Shown here: positions 27,179-36,759 of the stretch, in pieces
Numbering within the stretch: position 1 is the first letter of the stretch
Layout of the letters: each line of letters begins with the position of its first letter
Assembly: GCF_011058315.1 (NCBI RefSeq)
Contig: NZ_CP049298.1
Span: 1,240,001 to 1,304,000, forward strand
From: Chryseobacterium sp. POL2
Lineage (GTDB): Bacteria > Bacteroidota > Bacteroidia > Flavobacteriales > Weeksellaceae
Reading direction: 5' to 3'
DNA length: 64,000 nucleotides
Made by a program: the position numbers and the translations under genes
Notes under the pieces: generated by a model
Told to the model about the DNA's origin: nothing
Database searches by the model: none
The model's input: the letters and a program-made list of their open reading frames with translations, nothing else

Positions 27179-28177
27179 ATGAAAAAAATCTTTCTTCCAT
27201 TTTTACTTTTAGGAACTTTGGCTTTTTGTCAAAAAAAATATGTCATGGTTATTCATGGTGGTGCTGGCACCATTACAAAAGCCAACCTTTCTCCTGAAAA
27301 GGAAAAAGAATACCGGGAAACATTAACCAAAGCTTTACAAAGAGGCTACAACGAAATCAAAAATGGGAAATCCTCATTAGACGCTGTCACTGTAGCCATC
27401 ATCGTTATGGAAGACTCACCGCTATTCAATGCTGGAAAAGGCGCCGTTTTCACCAACGAAGGCAAGAACGAACTGGATGCTTCTATCATGACGGGCAACA
27501 ACAGAAAAGCAGGCGCTGTAGCGGGTGTAACAACAGTTAAAAATCCTATTCTCGCCGCAAAAGCAGTTATGCAACAATCCGAACATGTTATGATGGCGGG
27601 CGCTGGCGCAGAAAAATTTGCAAAAGAAAAAGGTTTGGAAATTGTAGATCCAAAATATTTCTGGACCGAAAGAGCCTGGAATAGCCTTCAAAAAGTTAAA
27701 GCTATGGAAGCTGAAAAGAAAACATCTAAAAACGAGCAAAAACTTCCTGACTATTTTCTAATCGATCAAAAGTTTGGAACTGTTGGCGCTGTAGCTTTAG
27801 ACAAAAACGGAATCATCACGGCGGGCACATCAACGGGTGGCATGACCAACAAAAAATTCAATCGCATTGGCGATTCTCCTATTATCGGAGCAGGTACTTA
27901 TGCTAACGACCAAGTGGGACTTTCAGGAACGGGATGGGGCGAATTTTTCATTCGAACGGTAGCCAGCAAAACCGTTGCAGATCGTATGAAATTTTTGAAA
28001 GAAAATGTAAAAGATGCAGCACAAGCCAGCATTGATGATATAGGACAATTAGGTGGCGACGGTGGCATTATCGCGCTGGATAAAGACGGAAATATAGCAA
28101 TGTCTTTCAATACCGAAGGCATGTATCGTGGCGCTGTCACAGACAAAGGCGAGATAGAAGTTTACATTTATAAATAA
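27179..28177 (+). CDS. Isoaspartyl peptidase / type III L-asparaginase, exported
   Basis: This N-terminal-nucleophile hydrolase cleaves itself before a Thr and then hydrolyses isoaspartyl dipeptides or asparagine. Of 332 residues the first 17 are a signal peptide (FLPFLLLGTLAFC), so the enzyme acts in the periplasm. Conserved blocks are VIHGGAGTI near 24-32, NAGKGAVFTNEGKNELDAS near 84-102, and the cleavage site FG-T201-VGAVALD, followed by GTSTGGMTNK and GAGTYAND. Whether its main job is protein-repair turnover or asparagine use cannot be told. The gene is monocistronic with a strong terminator. Confidence 0.93.
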   Translation: MKKIFLPFLLLGTLAFCQKKYVMVIHGGAGTITKANLSPEKEKEYRETLTKALQRGYNEIKNGKSSLDAVTVAIIVMEDSPLFNAGKGAVFTNEGKNELDASIMTGNNRKAGAVAGVTTVKNPILAAKAVMQQSEHVMMAGAGAEKFAKEKGLEIVDPKYFWTERAWNSLQKVKAMEAEKKTSKNEQKLPDYFLIDQKFGTVGAVALDKNGIITAGTSTGGMTNKKFNRIGDSPIIGAGTYANDQVGLSGTGWGEFFIRTVASKTVADRMKFLKENVKDAAQASIDDIGQLGGDGGIIALDKDGNIAMSFNTEGMYRGAVTDKGEIEVYIYK

Positions 28178-28179
28178 CA

Positions 28180-28206
28180 AAAAACTCAGTCTAGGCTGAG
28201 TTTTTT
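28180..28206. terminator. Bidirectional terminator after the isoaspartyl peptidase gene
   Basis: A perfect 10-bp stem AAAAACTCAG / CTGAGTTTTT around TCTAGG has A and T runs on both sides. The last codon of the convergent DUF1801 gene lies in its T-run. Confidence 0.85.
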
Positions 28207-28663
28207 ATTTTCTTTTGTACAAGGATTCATATTGATTAATCCAATCTTGTGGTGTAACTTTTTGACACAATTCAGCGATTAACGGCAACGGAATATCTTC
28301 CATCTTTTTGAAACGGATACAGGATTTCCCCATATCCAATTTTCGTTTCGAATATTTTGGATATTCTTCTTGAAACCAATGTAGTAAAGATTCGTCTGCA
28401 TAAATGCCCATGTGATAAAGTGCTACAAAATTCTTTTGGGATGCCAAATTAATAAAAGGCAAAGGCGTTCCTGGCGCACAATGATAACCGTCCGGATAAT
28501 CTGACAGTGGAACAGCCCAACCAATCATGCCGTAACTAATCACATTTTCAAAACCTTTTGGCAAATTGTCACTAATAGTTTTTACTAAATTTTTAATAGC
28601 TTCTTGACGATCTTCGGGAACTTTTGCGATATAATCATCAACGCTCGTTGCTTCTATTTGCAT
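28205..28663 (-). CDS. DUF1801 domain protein
   Basis: A 152-residue cytoplasmic protein matching the DUF1801/YdhG fold: VDDYIAKVPEDRQEAIKNLVKTI at the start, SYGMIGW, FVALYHMGIYAD and the end KSCIRFKKMEDIPLPLIAEL. Proteins of this fold resemble small iron-binding or frataxin-like domains, but their function is not established. It is a single gene sharing a terminator with the isoaspartyl peptidase gene. Confidence 0.88.
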   Translation of the reverse strand: MQIEATSVDDYIAKVPEDRQEAIKNLVKTISDNLPKGFENVISYGMIGWAVPLSDYPDGYHCAPGTPLPFINLASQKNFVALYHMGIYADESLLHWFQEEYPKYSKRKLDMGKSCIRFKKMEDIPLPLIAELCQKVTPQDWINQYESLYKRK

Positions 28664-28722
28664 GTTTGGTATTAATTATGGATTTCGTAAAAATTGAAGT
28701 TTAAATTTAAAAAATTAAATCT

Positions 28723-28730
28723 TATTTTTG
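28723..28730 (+). promoter_or_regulatory. Candidate -7 box for the aminotransferase gene
   Basis: TATTTTTG matches TAnnTTTG, 19 bases before the ATG at 28750. Confidence 0.4.
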
Positions 28731-28749
28731 TCATATTAATTTTTGAAAC

Positions 28750-29946
28750 ATGCCAAAAATATCACAACGTGCGCGTCACATGCCGCCATCTCCGGTTAGA
28801 AAACTGGTTCCTTATGCATTACAAGCTAAACAAAAAGGAACAAAAGTCTATCATCTTAATATAGGCCAACCAGATATTGAGACTCCTCAAACGGCTTTGG
28901 ACGCTATTAAAAATATAGATTTAAAAGTTTTAGAATATGCGCTTTCTGAAGGAAATATCGATTACAGAAAAGCCTTAACAACCTATTACCAAACTTTAGG
29001 TTTTGAAGATTTAACACCCGATAACTTCATTGTGACCAATGGTGGATCAGAAGCCTTAAACTTTGCAATTTCTACGCTTTGTGACGATGGTGACGAAGTG
29101 ATAATTCCAGAACCATATTACGCCAACTACAACGGATTTACAAGTACTTTCAATGTAAATGTTGTAGCAATACCATCTAGTATTGACAGCGGTTTTGCAC
29201 TTCCTCCAATGGAAGAATTTGAGAAAAAAATTACAGATAAAACCAAAGCTATCATTATCTGTAACCCAGGAAATCCAACAGGATATCTTTATACTAAAGA
29301 AGAACTGCAACAGCTTTCTGATATCGCGCTGAAACATGACATCGTCGTTATTTCTGACGAAGTTTATAGAGAATATGTGTACGATGGTAAACAACAAGTA
29401 TCGATGTTGACATTTCCAGAATTGGCGGAAAACTGCATCATTATTGACTCGGAGTCGAAGCGTTACTCGATGTGTGGTGTAAGAATTGGCTGTATGATTA
29501 CACGTTCCAAAAAAATTCATGATGCTGCAATGTTGTTTGCACAAGCGAGATTGAGCCCAGTTTTGCTAGGACAGATTGCTGCGGCAGCCGCCCATGTTAA
29601 TGACGAAGCCTATATCCGCAGTGTTCGCGAAGAATATACAAAACGTAGAAACTTACTTGTTGATTTATTAAACGAAATTCCAGGTGTGATCTGTCCAAAA
29701 CCCAAAGGCGCTTTCTATTGCGTTGCAGAGCTTCCTGTAGATGATACAGAAGTCTTTGCACAATGGCTTTTGGAAAGTTATGACAACAATGGAGAAACCA
29801 TTATGGTAGCGCCAGCTGGCGGTTTCTACAGCAATCCCGAACTTGGAAAAAAACAGGTGAGAATCGCTTATGTTTTAAAATCCGACGATCTAAGACGTAG
29901 CGCCGAAATTCTTCGAGATGCTCTTAAAGTCTATAACAACAAATAA
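28750..29946 (+). CDS. Class I/II pyridoxal-phosphate aminotransferase
   Basis: A 398-residue fold-type I aminotransferase of the aspartate aminotransferase family. The PLP lysine is Lys237 in DSESKRYSMCGVRIG; other markers are NIGQPDIETP (substrate loop), CNPGNPTGYLY and ISDEVYREYVYDG. Bacteroidota carry close homologues annotated as aspartate or general aminotransferases. The exact amino acid pair is not evident, and aspartate or aromatic activity is likely. It is a single gene ending at a clear terminator. Confidence 0.93.
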   Translation: MPKISQRARHMPPSPVRKLVPYALQAKQKGTKVYHLNIGQPDIETPQTALDAIKNIDLKVLEYALSEGNIDYRKALTTYYQTLGFEDLTPDNFIVTNGGSEALNFAISTLCDDGDEVIIPEPYYANYNGFTSTFNVNVVAIPSSIDSGFALPPMEEFEKKITDKTKAIIICNPGNPTGYLYTKEELQQLSDIALKHDIVVISDEVYREYVYDGKQQVSMLTFPELAENCIIIDSESKRYSMCGVRIGCMITRSKKIHDAAMLFAQARLSPVLLGQIAAAAAHVNDEAYIRSVREEYTKRRNLLVDLLNEIPGVICPKPKGAFYCVAELPVDDTEVFAQWLLESYDNNGETIMVAPAGGFYSNPELGKKQVRIAYVLKSDDLRRSAEILRDALKVYNNK

Positions 29947-29958
29947 TCTATTTGATAT

Positions 29959-29986
29959 AAAAGCGAGAACTTTCTCGCTTTTTTTA
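29959..29986 (+). terminator. Terminator of the aminotransferase gene
   Basis: A perfect 10-bp stem AAAAGCGAGA / TCTCGCTTTT with an ACTT loop is followed by T residues. Confidence 0.85.
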
Positions 29987-30045
29987 GCTTTAAAAAGTCC
30001 TTCAATACTTTAAAAATTGATAATTTAGCGCTTTAAAATCCCAGC

Positions 30046-31062
30046 ATGATTCAGACGCAAAAATCTTTAAAATCTTACAACACTTTCGGAGTTGAAGCCC
30101 GTGCAAAATATTTTGCAAGCGTACAATCCATTGAGGAACTAAAACAGGTTCTGCAACTTCCCGAACTAGAATCCGAAAAGTTCCTTTTCTTGGGTGGTGG
30201 AAGCAATATTTTATTGACAAAAGATTTTGATGGTTGTGCTATCCAACTGGATTTAAAAGGAATTTCTGAAAAACAAGACGACGATAACCATGTTTTAATT
30301 ACTGCAAATGCAGGCGAAAATTGGCATCAATTTGTTCTTTATTGTTTGGATAAAAATTATGGCGGCTTAGAAAATTTATCTTTAATTCCTGGAAATGTTG
30401 GTACCTCGCCTATGCAAAATATTGGCGCGTACGGCACCGAAATAAAAGATAGTTTCGATTATTGTGAAGTTCTCAATCTTGAAAGCTTAAACATTGAATA
30501 TTTTAATAAAGAAAAATGTCGATTTGGATATCGTGACTCCATTTTCAAGCAAGAAGGAAAAGGCAAATACGTCATTCTTAATGTTACTTTTCGACTCACA
30601 ACACAACAGCATTCTATCAAAACTGAATACGGCGCCATAACAACGGAACTTGAGAAACTGAACATAAAAAATCCGACAATCCAAGAGATTTCCAAAGCTG
30701 TTATTGCCATCCGTGAGAGTAAATTGCCCAATCCAAAAGAGATCGGAAATGCTGGTAGTTTCTTCAAAAACCCGACAATATCTTTGGAGCAATTTGAAGT
30801 TTTAAAAGAAAAATTTCCCAATATCCAAGCTTATCCTAATGGCGAATGGGTAAAAGTGCCCGCAGGCTGGCTCATCGAACAATGTGGTTGGAAAGGGAAA
30901 CAAATAGGAAATGTTGCCACCCATCATCTACAATCTTTGGTGATTATTAATAAAACTGGCAATGCAAATGGTCAAGAAATATATGATTTTTCAACAAACA
31001 TTATTAATTCGGTCAAAGAAAAATTCGGAATCGAATTGGAACGTGAAGTCAATATAATCTGA
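30046..31062 (+). CDS. murB: UDP-N-acetylenolpyruvoylglucosamine reductase
   Basis: MurB reduces the enolpyruvyl product of MurA with NADPH and FAD to give UDP-MurNAc. The 338 residues are the length of the E. coli-type enzyme (type I). FAD contacts appear in FLGGGSNILL, NAGENWHQFV and IPGNVGTSPMQNIGAYG; the catalytic Ser is in NAGSFFKNP and the Arg in GYRDSIFK. It is monocistronic, distant from murA (8 kb upstream, same strand). Confidence 0.96.
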   Translation: MIQTQKSLKSYNTFGVEARAKYFASVQSIEELKQVLQLPELESEKFLFLGGGSNILLTKDFDGCAIQLDLKGISEKQDDDNHVLITANAGENWHQFVLYCLDKNYGGLENLSLIPGNVGTSPMQNIGAYGTEIKDSFDYCEVLNLESLNIEYFNKEKCRFGYRDSIFKQEGKGKYVILNVTFRLTTQQHSIKTEYGAITTELEKLNIKNPTIQEISKAVIAIRESKLPNPKEIGNAGSFFKNPTISLEQFEVLKEKFPNIQAYPNGEWVKVPAGWLIEQCGWKGKQIGNVATHHLQSLVIINKTGNANGQEIYDFSTNIINSVKEKFGIELEREVNII

Positions 31063-31084
31063 TTATCTGCATTTTAAAAATTAA

Positions 31085-31112
31085 AGCATCTCAATATAGA
31101 GGTGTTTTTTTT
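31085..31112 (+). terminator. Terminator of murB
   Basis: An 8-bp stem with two G-T pairs (AGCATCTC / GAGGTGTT) around AATATA runs into eight T residues. Confidence 0.75.
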
Positions 31113-31126
31113 GTGACAATTATCAA

Positions 31127-31182
31127 TTATTTAAATTAATTCTAAATAAACTTTCATATTTTCTAACAACTTCTTACTTTTG
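31127..31182 (+). promoter_or_regulatory. Candidate promoter and inverted repeat before the receptor cassette
   Basis: TACTTTTG at 31175-31182 fits the -7 box. Upstream, TTATTTA (31127-31133) and TAAATAA (31143-31149) form a 7-bp inverted repeat with a 9-bp spacer that could be a metal-regulator site such as Fur. The arms are all A/T, so chance is a real possibility. Confidence 0.35.
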
Positions 31183-31211
31183 TGTTTTATTTATAATCAT
31201 TAAAAATAAGC

Positions 31212-33950
31212 GTGACACGATTTTTAAGTTTCCTATTTTTGGTTGGGCTTTCAGCTTTATCATTAGCTCAAAAAATTGAGTTAAACATTTCTGTACACAA
31301 CGAAAAGAACCAAGCTGTACCCAATGCTAATCTCAAAATAAGTAATCAAAAGCCATTAAAAACCGATGCAAAAGGTGAAGCCAAAATCTTCCTCGAAAAA
31401 AATAAAAACTACAGCATCGTTGTGAGCCATAATGCTTATCAGGATCGTGATTTAAAAATTACACCTACTCAAAATCAACATCTTGTCATCAAACTTCTTA
31501 GCGAAAATACTATTCAGGAAGTGGTTGTAACTGCCAAAGAAGCGAAAGGTCTTACGAGCAAATCTGTGATAACAACCAAAGCGATGGAACATCTACAGCC
31601 ATCGAGTTTTGCTGATATCATGGAGCTTGTACCTGGAGGATTAGCAAAAACGCCAACTTTAACCTCATCCAATCGGGTTTTATTACGAGAAAGCGATTCG
31701 GCACCAAGCAGTTATAACACGAGCGCGTTGGGAACGCAATTTATTATTGATAATAATATTTGGAACTCGAATGCGGATATGCAATTGTCACTTAACGACA
31801 GTCAGTTTCTTAGTGGTCCACAACAAAAAGCCGCTGCAGGAATTGGTGTGGACATGCGGACATTATCCACCAATGATATCGAAAGAGTGGAAATCATCCG
31901 TGGTATTCCGTCAGCATCTTATGGCGATCTGACATCTGGCGTCATAAAAATTGATAGAAAAATAGGGAAAACACCACTGCAAGCGCGTTTTAAAGCGGAT
32001 GGTTTTAGCAAACAATACTATATAAGCAAAGGTTTTGCACTAAAACAAAATTGGCAAATGACATCGAGCTTGGACTTTCTGGATGCCAAAGTTGATCCAA
32101 CCAATCAGTTTGAAAATTACCAACGTGTAACAGCTTCGCTACGTTCTCGCCTGAAAACAAAGCTTTGGAACAAACATCTGGAATGGCGTTCTACACTTGA
32201 CTTCTCCAACAATATTGACAAGGAAAAGAATGATCCTGACACAGGTTATGCACCAATAGATGCTTACAAAAATTCGAATAGCAGACTAAGTTTGACCAAT
32301 AATTTCGTTTATATTTTAGGCAAAGAAAATCTCTTTAACAAGCTAACGCTTAATACATCTATTCGTCAAGGTTTTGATAAAATAGAACAGACAAAATTGG
32401 TTCAACAGTCTGGACCACGTTCGATATCTTTAGCAACCACTCAAGGTGAAAATGTCGGTATTTTTCCACAGATCAAATACATTTCAGAATTTTATACCGA
32501 TGGCAAACCTATGGATGTTTCGACTTTGTTACAACTAAATGGTGTTAAAAAATCGGGGCTTCTACTCCATCAATACGAAGTTGGTGTTGACTGGAGATTT
32601 TCTAAAAACTTTGGAAAAGGACAACAATACGATCTTCTTACGCCGCCTACGGCTACAATGAATGTGCGACCACGCGCCTACGATGACATCCCAGCTTGGC
32701 AAGTTATGGCAGTTTTCATTGGTGACCAAATGTCTTATCAAATCGATGAACACAAGCTTAATCTTTATGCTGGTTTAAGAACATCTAACCTACTTGGTGT
32801 GGACAAAAGTTTTAGTATTAGCAAACAATTCTTTTTTGAACCACGACTTAATTTCCAATATGGACTTCCAAAAATATATATCGGTAATCATGCTTTGCGA
32901 GCGGATTTCACTTTAGGTTACGGGCAATTTTACAAACAGCCAACTTTGTTGATGTTGTACCCGAACACCAAATATATGGACTACACGCAGCTTAATTATT
33001 ATCACAATGATGAGCGTTACCGTTATGTCAACTTTATGACTTATGTACAATCTTTGGAGAACAAAAATTTAACCGCCGCAAAAAATACCAAATACGAAGC
33101 GCGTCTTGATCTTAATTATCGAAATCATGAATTTTTCGTAACCTATTTTCAAGAAGAAATGACCAACGGATTCCGAAGCACTTTGCAAACCGTAGCGCAA
33201 TCTTATAAAAAATACGATCCAGCTTATGTTGATATTAACGACTGGAATAATGGCCCGAACTTAGATAATATTCCGTATCAAATGATGACAGAATTCGGGA
33301 GCTATAGCATCACTGAGAACGGCAGTGCCACGATAAAAAGGGGTATCGAATTCGGTTACACATCGCCAAGATTCGAGGCTATCAATACGAGATTTACTTT
33401 AACAGGCGCCTATTTTAATACGCAATATCGCAATACAATTCCAGTTCACGAAAAACCAAATTCATCTATTGGCGGGTCCAACTTCCCGTATTATGGCATT
33501 TACAAAAATGATGATGGTTATATCAACTCTAACCTCAACTATAATTTTTTTGTTGACACCTATTTACCCAATTTGGATTTAACACTTTCGGCGTCATTTC
33601 AAGGGACGCTATTTGATCATAGAAAACGTGACCATCGTATGGCAGAACCTATTTCGTATTACGGTGTGGACGGCATTATTCACAACTTTACCGATGCTGA
33701 CAGAACGGACATTTACAAACAATGGCTTGTGCGTGATGTTTCTAAAACCGATAATCTCGAAACCCGATATACTTATACTTTGAACGCCAATTTTAAAGTC
33801 ACAAAAAAAATTTACAAAGCTTTAAGAACCTCAATGTTTGTGAATAAACTGTTTGGTTATGCCCATCCTTATTATATGAATGGCATTAAAATCGAACGAA
33901 AAAACCTGTCCACACCTTATTTTGGAATGGAACTTAATTATAATTTCTAA
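31212..33950 (+). CDS. TonB-dependent outer-membrane receptor
   Basis: 912 residues from a GTG start at 31212, chosen because it opens a signal peptide (RFLSFLFLVGLSALSLAQ). A carboxypeptidase-regulatory-like beta domain spans about 27-95, then a plug (IQEVVVTAKEAKGLTSKSVITT, IERVEIIRGIPSASYGDLTSGVIKI), then a 22-strand type barrel ending in aromatic FGMELNYNF. It should import a ligand across the outer membrane using TonB energy. It is the first gene of a tight run with DUF4876, DUF6850 and a diheme peroxidase; this linkage points to a metal, heme or redox-sensitive substrate. No SusD partner is present, which argues against a plain polysaccharide locus. Confidence 0.92.
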   Translation: MTRFLSFLFLVGLSALSLAQKIELNISVHNEKNQAVPNANLKISNQKPLKTDAKGEAKIFLEKNKNYSIVVSHNAYQDRDLKITPTQNQHLVIKLLSENTIQEVVVTAKEAKGLTSKSVITTKAMEHLQPSSFADIMELVPGGLAKTPTLTSSNRVLLRESDSAPSSYNTSALGTQFIIDNNIWNSNADMQLSLNDSQFLSGPQQKAAAGIGVDMRTLSTNDIERVEIIRGIPSASYGDLTSGVIKIDRKIGKTPLQARFKADGFSKQYYISKGFALKQNWQMTSSLDFLDAKVDPTNQFENYQRVTASLRSRLKTKLWNKHLEWRSTLDFSNNIDKEKNDPDTGYAPIDAYKNSNSRLSLTNNFVYILGKENLFNKLTLNTSIRQGFDKIEQTKLVQQSGPRSISLATTQGENVGIFPQIKYISEFYTDGKPMDVSTLLQLNGVKKSGLLLHQYEVGVDWRFSKNFGKGQQYDLLTPPTATMNVRPRAYDDIPAWQVMAVFIGDQMSYQIDEHKLNLYAGLRTSNLLGVDKSFSISKQFFFEPRLNFQYGLPKIYIGNHALRADFTLGYGQFYKQPTLLMLYPNTKYMDYTQLNYYHNDERYRYVNFMTYVQSLENKNLTAAKNTKYEARLDLNYRNHEFFVTYFQEEMTNGFRSTLQTVAQSYKKYDPAYVDINDWNNGPNLDNIPYQMMTEFGSYSITENGSATIKRGIEFGYTSPRFEAINTRFTLTGAYFNTQYRNTIPVHEKPNSSIGGSNFPYYGIYKNDDGYINSNLNYNFFVDTYLPNLDLTLSASFQGTLFDHRKRDHRMAEPISYYGVDGIIHNFTDADRTDIYKQWLVRDVSKTDNLETRYTYTLNANFKVTKKIYKALRTSMFVNKLFGYAHPYYMNGIKIERKNLSTPYFGMELNYNF

Positions 33951-33990
33951 ATAACAATTCTAAATAACAATATCTCTAAAAATTAACGCT

Positions 33991-35223
33991 ATGAAGAAGA
34001 ACTTTTTACTTCTCAGTCTATTAGGACTAACATTAACAACCAGTATTATCTCTTGCTCCAAAGACGATGATTTCGGGTTTGAACAAAGTCAGAAAAGTAA
34101 TGTCAGCATGACTTTTACAGGTGAAAATATCACCAATTACAAAACTTTGGAAATCGAAATTCTTGAAACCAATACAGGAAGTTTTATTAAAAAATCTGTT
34201 GAAAATAACAACAATCTTAGTCTTTCTTTAGCATATGGCTCTTACAAAATAACAGTTAATGGAACTATTATTGCTAACACAGGAGAAACTTTGACCATTG
34301 CTGGTTCTGCAAATTTGGATGTTAACACCTCAAATTCTAACATCAATATCCCATTATTTTTCAAACAATTCAGTCAAGATTTTATCATTGAAGAAGTGTT
34401 CTATACAGGTGTGAAAACGCCAGAAGGAAAAAACTACAACTCCAGTCGTTATTTTAAATTGGTGAATAACACAGACAAAATTTTGTATGCTGACGGATTA
34501 ATTATTGGACAATCCGAATTTCTGACAAGCGTCAACAACAATGTTAGCCCACACAATCCGAACGATTATTTCGCGGTGAAAGGCATGATGCTTCTCCCTG
34601 GTAATGGCACGCAATATCCGGTGGAACCGGGCGATTTTATCGTTGTAGCAGATAATGCGATTAATCACAATGCGCAAACCAGTACCGCTTTCAACCTTGA
34701 AAAAGCAGATTTTGAGTTCCCATCCATCAAAAACACAACATTGGCACAAGTTGATAACCCATCGGTTCCTAACGTAAAAGTAGTTTACACATCAATGGCT
34801 TTTGATGATATGATCTATTTGCACAGCAGTGGCGTGGAAGCTTATGTTATTGCAAGATTCCCTGCTGGAGAAACGGATGCGAGTTTTCTTCAAAATTATA
34901 AATACAGCTACTCTTACACCAATGCTGCGGGAACAACCACCAACAAAAGTGCTTATAAAATTCCAAACACTTGGATTCTAGATGGTTTTAACAACAGTAC
35001 TTCTGACAAGTTTTTACACATCTTAACGTCAACGTCAATCGACTCGGGATGGACAGGCGTTGGCGAATTTTGGAACGATCCCAACCGCTTGGGAAAATCT
35101 GTTCGTCGTAAAACTTTGGGCAAAACCAATACAGGAAAAAACATCTATAAAGACACGAATAACTCAGCAGAAGATTTCATCAGAAATGCTGAACCCAGTT
35201 TGAAAAACGGAATCGTTCATTAA
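33991..35223 (+). CDS. DUF4876 lipoprotein
   Basis: 410 residues. The signal ends with the lipobox SIISC, so Cys22 is lipidated and the protein sits in the outer membrane, outward or inward. The sequence shows an Ig-like first domain (SMTFTGENITNYKTLEIEILET) and a lamin-tail-like domain (IIEEVFYTGVKTPEGKNYNSSRYFKLVNN, VEPGDFIVVADNAINHN), matching DUF4876 from memory. It starts 40 bases after the receptor gene and 15 before the barrel gene. A role as substrate-binding partner of the receptor, analogous to SusD lipoproteins, is an inference from operon structure. Confidence 0.85.
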   Translation: MKKNFLLLSLLGLTLTTSIISCSKDDDFGFEQSQKSNVSMTFTGENITNYKTLEIEILETNTGSFIKKSVENNNNLSLSLAYGSYKITVNGTIIANTGETLTIAGSANLDVNTSNSNINIPLFFKQFSQDFIIEEVFYTGVKTPEGKNYNSSRYFKLVNNTDKILYADGLIIGQSEFLTSVNNNVSPHNPNDYFAVKGMMLLPGNGTQYPVEPGDFIVVADNAINHNAQTSTAFNLEKADFEFPSIKNTTLAQVDNPSVPNVKVVYTSMAFDDMIYLHSSGVEAYVIARFPAGETDASFLQNYKYSYSYTNAAGTTTNKSAYKIPNTWILDGFNNSTSDKFLHILTSTSIDSGWTGVGEFWNDPNRLGKSVRRKTLGKTNTGKNIYKDTNNSAEDFIRNAEPSLKNGIVH

Positions 35224-35238
35224 TATCTTTTTAAAAAA

Positions 35239-36756
35239 ATGAAGTTGCAAAACACCTTATTTAGCTTTTTTATTTTGACTTTCGGATTAACAAATCTGAA
35301 GGCTCAGGACAGCATTCGATTATTTCCAAAAATAGAGCAACAATATAGTGTTGAGCGACAACTTAAAAATAATTTTTACTATAATCCGGCAAGCATGTCG
35401 GGTTATAGTAATTTTTCTTTTACCGATTTCAGCATCGGTTACGAAAACGAAAAACGAAATATCTATCGCCAACAGGAAGGTTCTGGACAAAAAGGCCTTA
35501 GTCTAAAAGTGACTTCTTACAAAAAACAAAATGACCACCGCAGCATTTGGGGAAGTGCGCGCTATCAAAATCTAAATATTTCTTCTGTAAAATGGAACGA
35601 AAATCTAGATTTTGACAGAATTGCCCCTTACAGCATTGCCGACTCTGCATGCGGCGATACCAAGCTGGAACGTTATCAGTTTTCTGGAGGAATTTCACAA
35701 AAAATAAACCGCTGGACTTTCGGACTCGAGGCAAGTTATTTGGCACAACTCGGTTCTCGCAATCGCGATCCTAGACAAAAAAGTACAACCTCTGACCTTA
35801 ATGTTAACCTGGGTGTCAACTACCGATTTTATAACGATTTTGAAATTGGAATTTTTGGAAACCTCAACAAATACACCCAAAATACATCTATCAAATTCGT
35901 AAGCGATCTTGGTCAAGCTTTGATGTATCAAATGACGGGATTTGGATTTTCAAATTATTTCTTTAATGGCGGAAGCCCTGCGGCTATCTATGAAGAATTC
36001 GGTTATAAAGTAGGCGGTCAAATTTTTAAAAATTCAAAAAATCCATTTTACATAACGGGTTACTTGTCGCAATCTAAAAATCAAAAAAGCGTGAATCCAA
36101 CCAACCGCTATTTTGACATTTCAGACTTAGATAACGAGAATTACCAAATAGAGGCGGCAAAGTTTTTCAGTATCCATCAACATCGCGTTGGATTGGTGGC
36201 CAATTATCAAGCTTTTATAAGAACTGGCTCCGAATATGGCTACACCAACAATACCGAAATTATAGAACAGATCTACAAAAGAAAATCTTACAAGAAAGAA
36301 GATTATTTATCCACTATCAAAGTTTTATATCAATATTCTGCTGATAAATTTGTTTTGGGCGCAACACCTAGTTTGCTTTATCGACAGACCACCGAACAAC
36401 GCATGTATCCCTTCAGTGGGCAAAAATTTGAAAGCTATACTTTAGGCATTGATGCGTTTTATATACAAGAAATAGCAGACAATCAGCTTATCAGTCTATC
36501 AGGAAATTTTTCGACAAAAAAAATTATAAAATCCACCAATGCGCTATCAACCGACCTTCGCGAAAGTATCATGGATTGGTTAATGTCGGATTACAATTAT
36601 TTAGCAAGTGATGCGATTAGTTTAGGCGCGAGTTTGCGTTACGATCTTAAGTTCCAAAAACTTCCTGCTTTCTATATCCAAGCCGGTTGGCAACAATTTC
36701 AGCTACAGAAAAAAAATAATAACTTTACACAATTAATTTTAGGAATTACATTTTAA
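35239..36756 (+). CDS. DUF6850 outer-membrane beta-barrel protein
   Basis: 505 residues with a signal peptide (FSFFILTFGLTNLKAQ) and regularly alternating amphipathic strands rich in Tyr, Asn and Lys to the C-terminal aromatic end (FTQLILGITF), as expected for a barrel of about 16-20 strands. It matches DUF6850 by its company and by NNFYYNPASMSGYSNFSFTDF at the N-terminus. Two parallel membrane proteins in one unit suggest either a second pore or a surface assembly. The gene is separated by 15 bases from DUF4876 and by 3 from the peroxidase gene, which means tight co-expression. Confidence 0.82.
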   Translation: MKLQNTLFSFFILTFGLTNLKAQDSIRLFPKIEQQYSVERQLKNNFYYNPASMSGYSNFSFTDFSIGYENEKRNIYRQQEGSGQKGLSLKVTSYKKQNDHRSIWGSARYQNLNISSVKWNENLDFDRIAPYSIADSACGDTKLERYQFSGGISQKINRWTFGLEASYLAQLGSRNRDPRQKSTTSDLNVNLGVNYRFYNDFEIGIFGNLNKYTQNTSIKFVSDLGQALMYQMTGFGFSNYFFNGGSPAAIYEEFGYKVGGQIFKNSKNPFYITGYLSQSKNQKSVNPTNRYFDISDLDNENYQIEAAKFFSIHQHRVGLVANYQAFIRTGSEYGYTNNTEIIEQIYKRKSYKKEDYLSTIKVLYQYSADKFVLGATPSLLYRQTTEQRMYPFSGQKFESYTLGIDAFYIQEIADNQLISLSGNFSTKKIIKSTNALSTDLRESIMDWLMSDYNYLASDAISLGASLRYDLKFQKLPAFYIQAGWQQFQLQKKNNNFTQLILGITF

Positions 36757-36759
36757 ATC

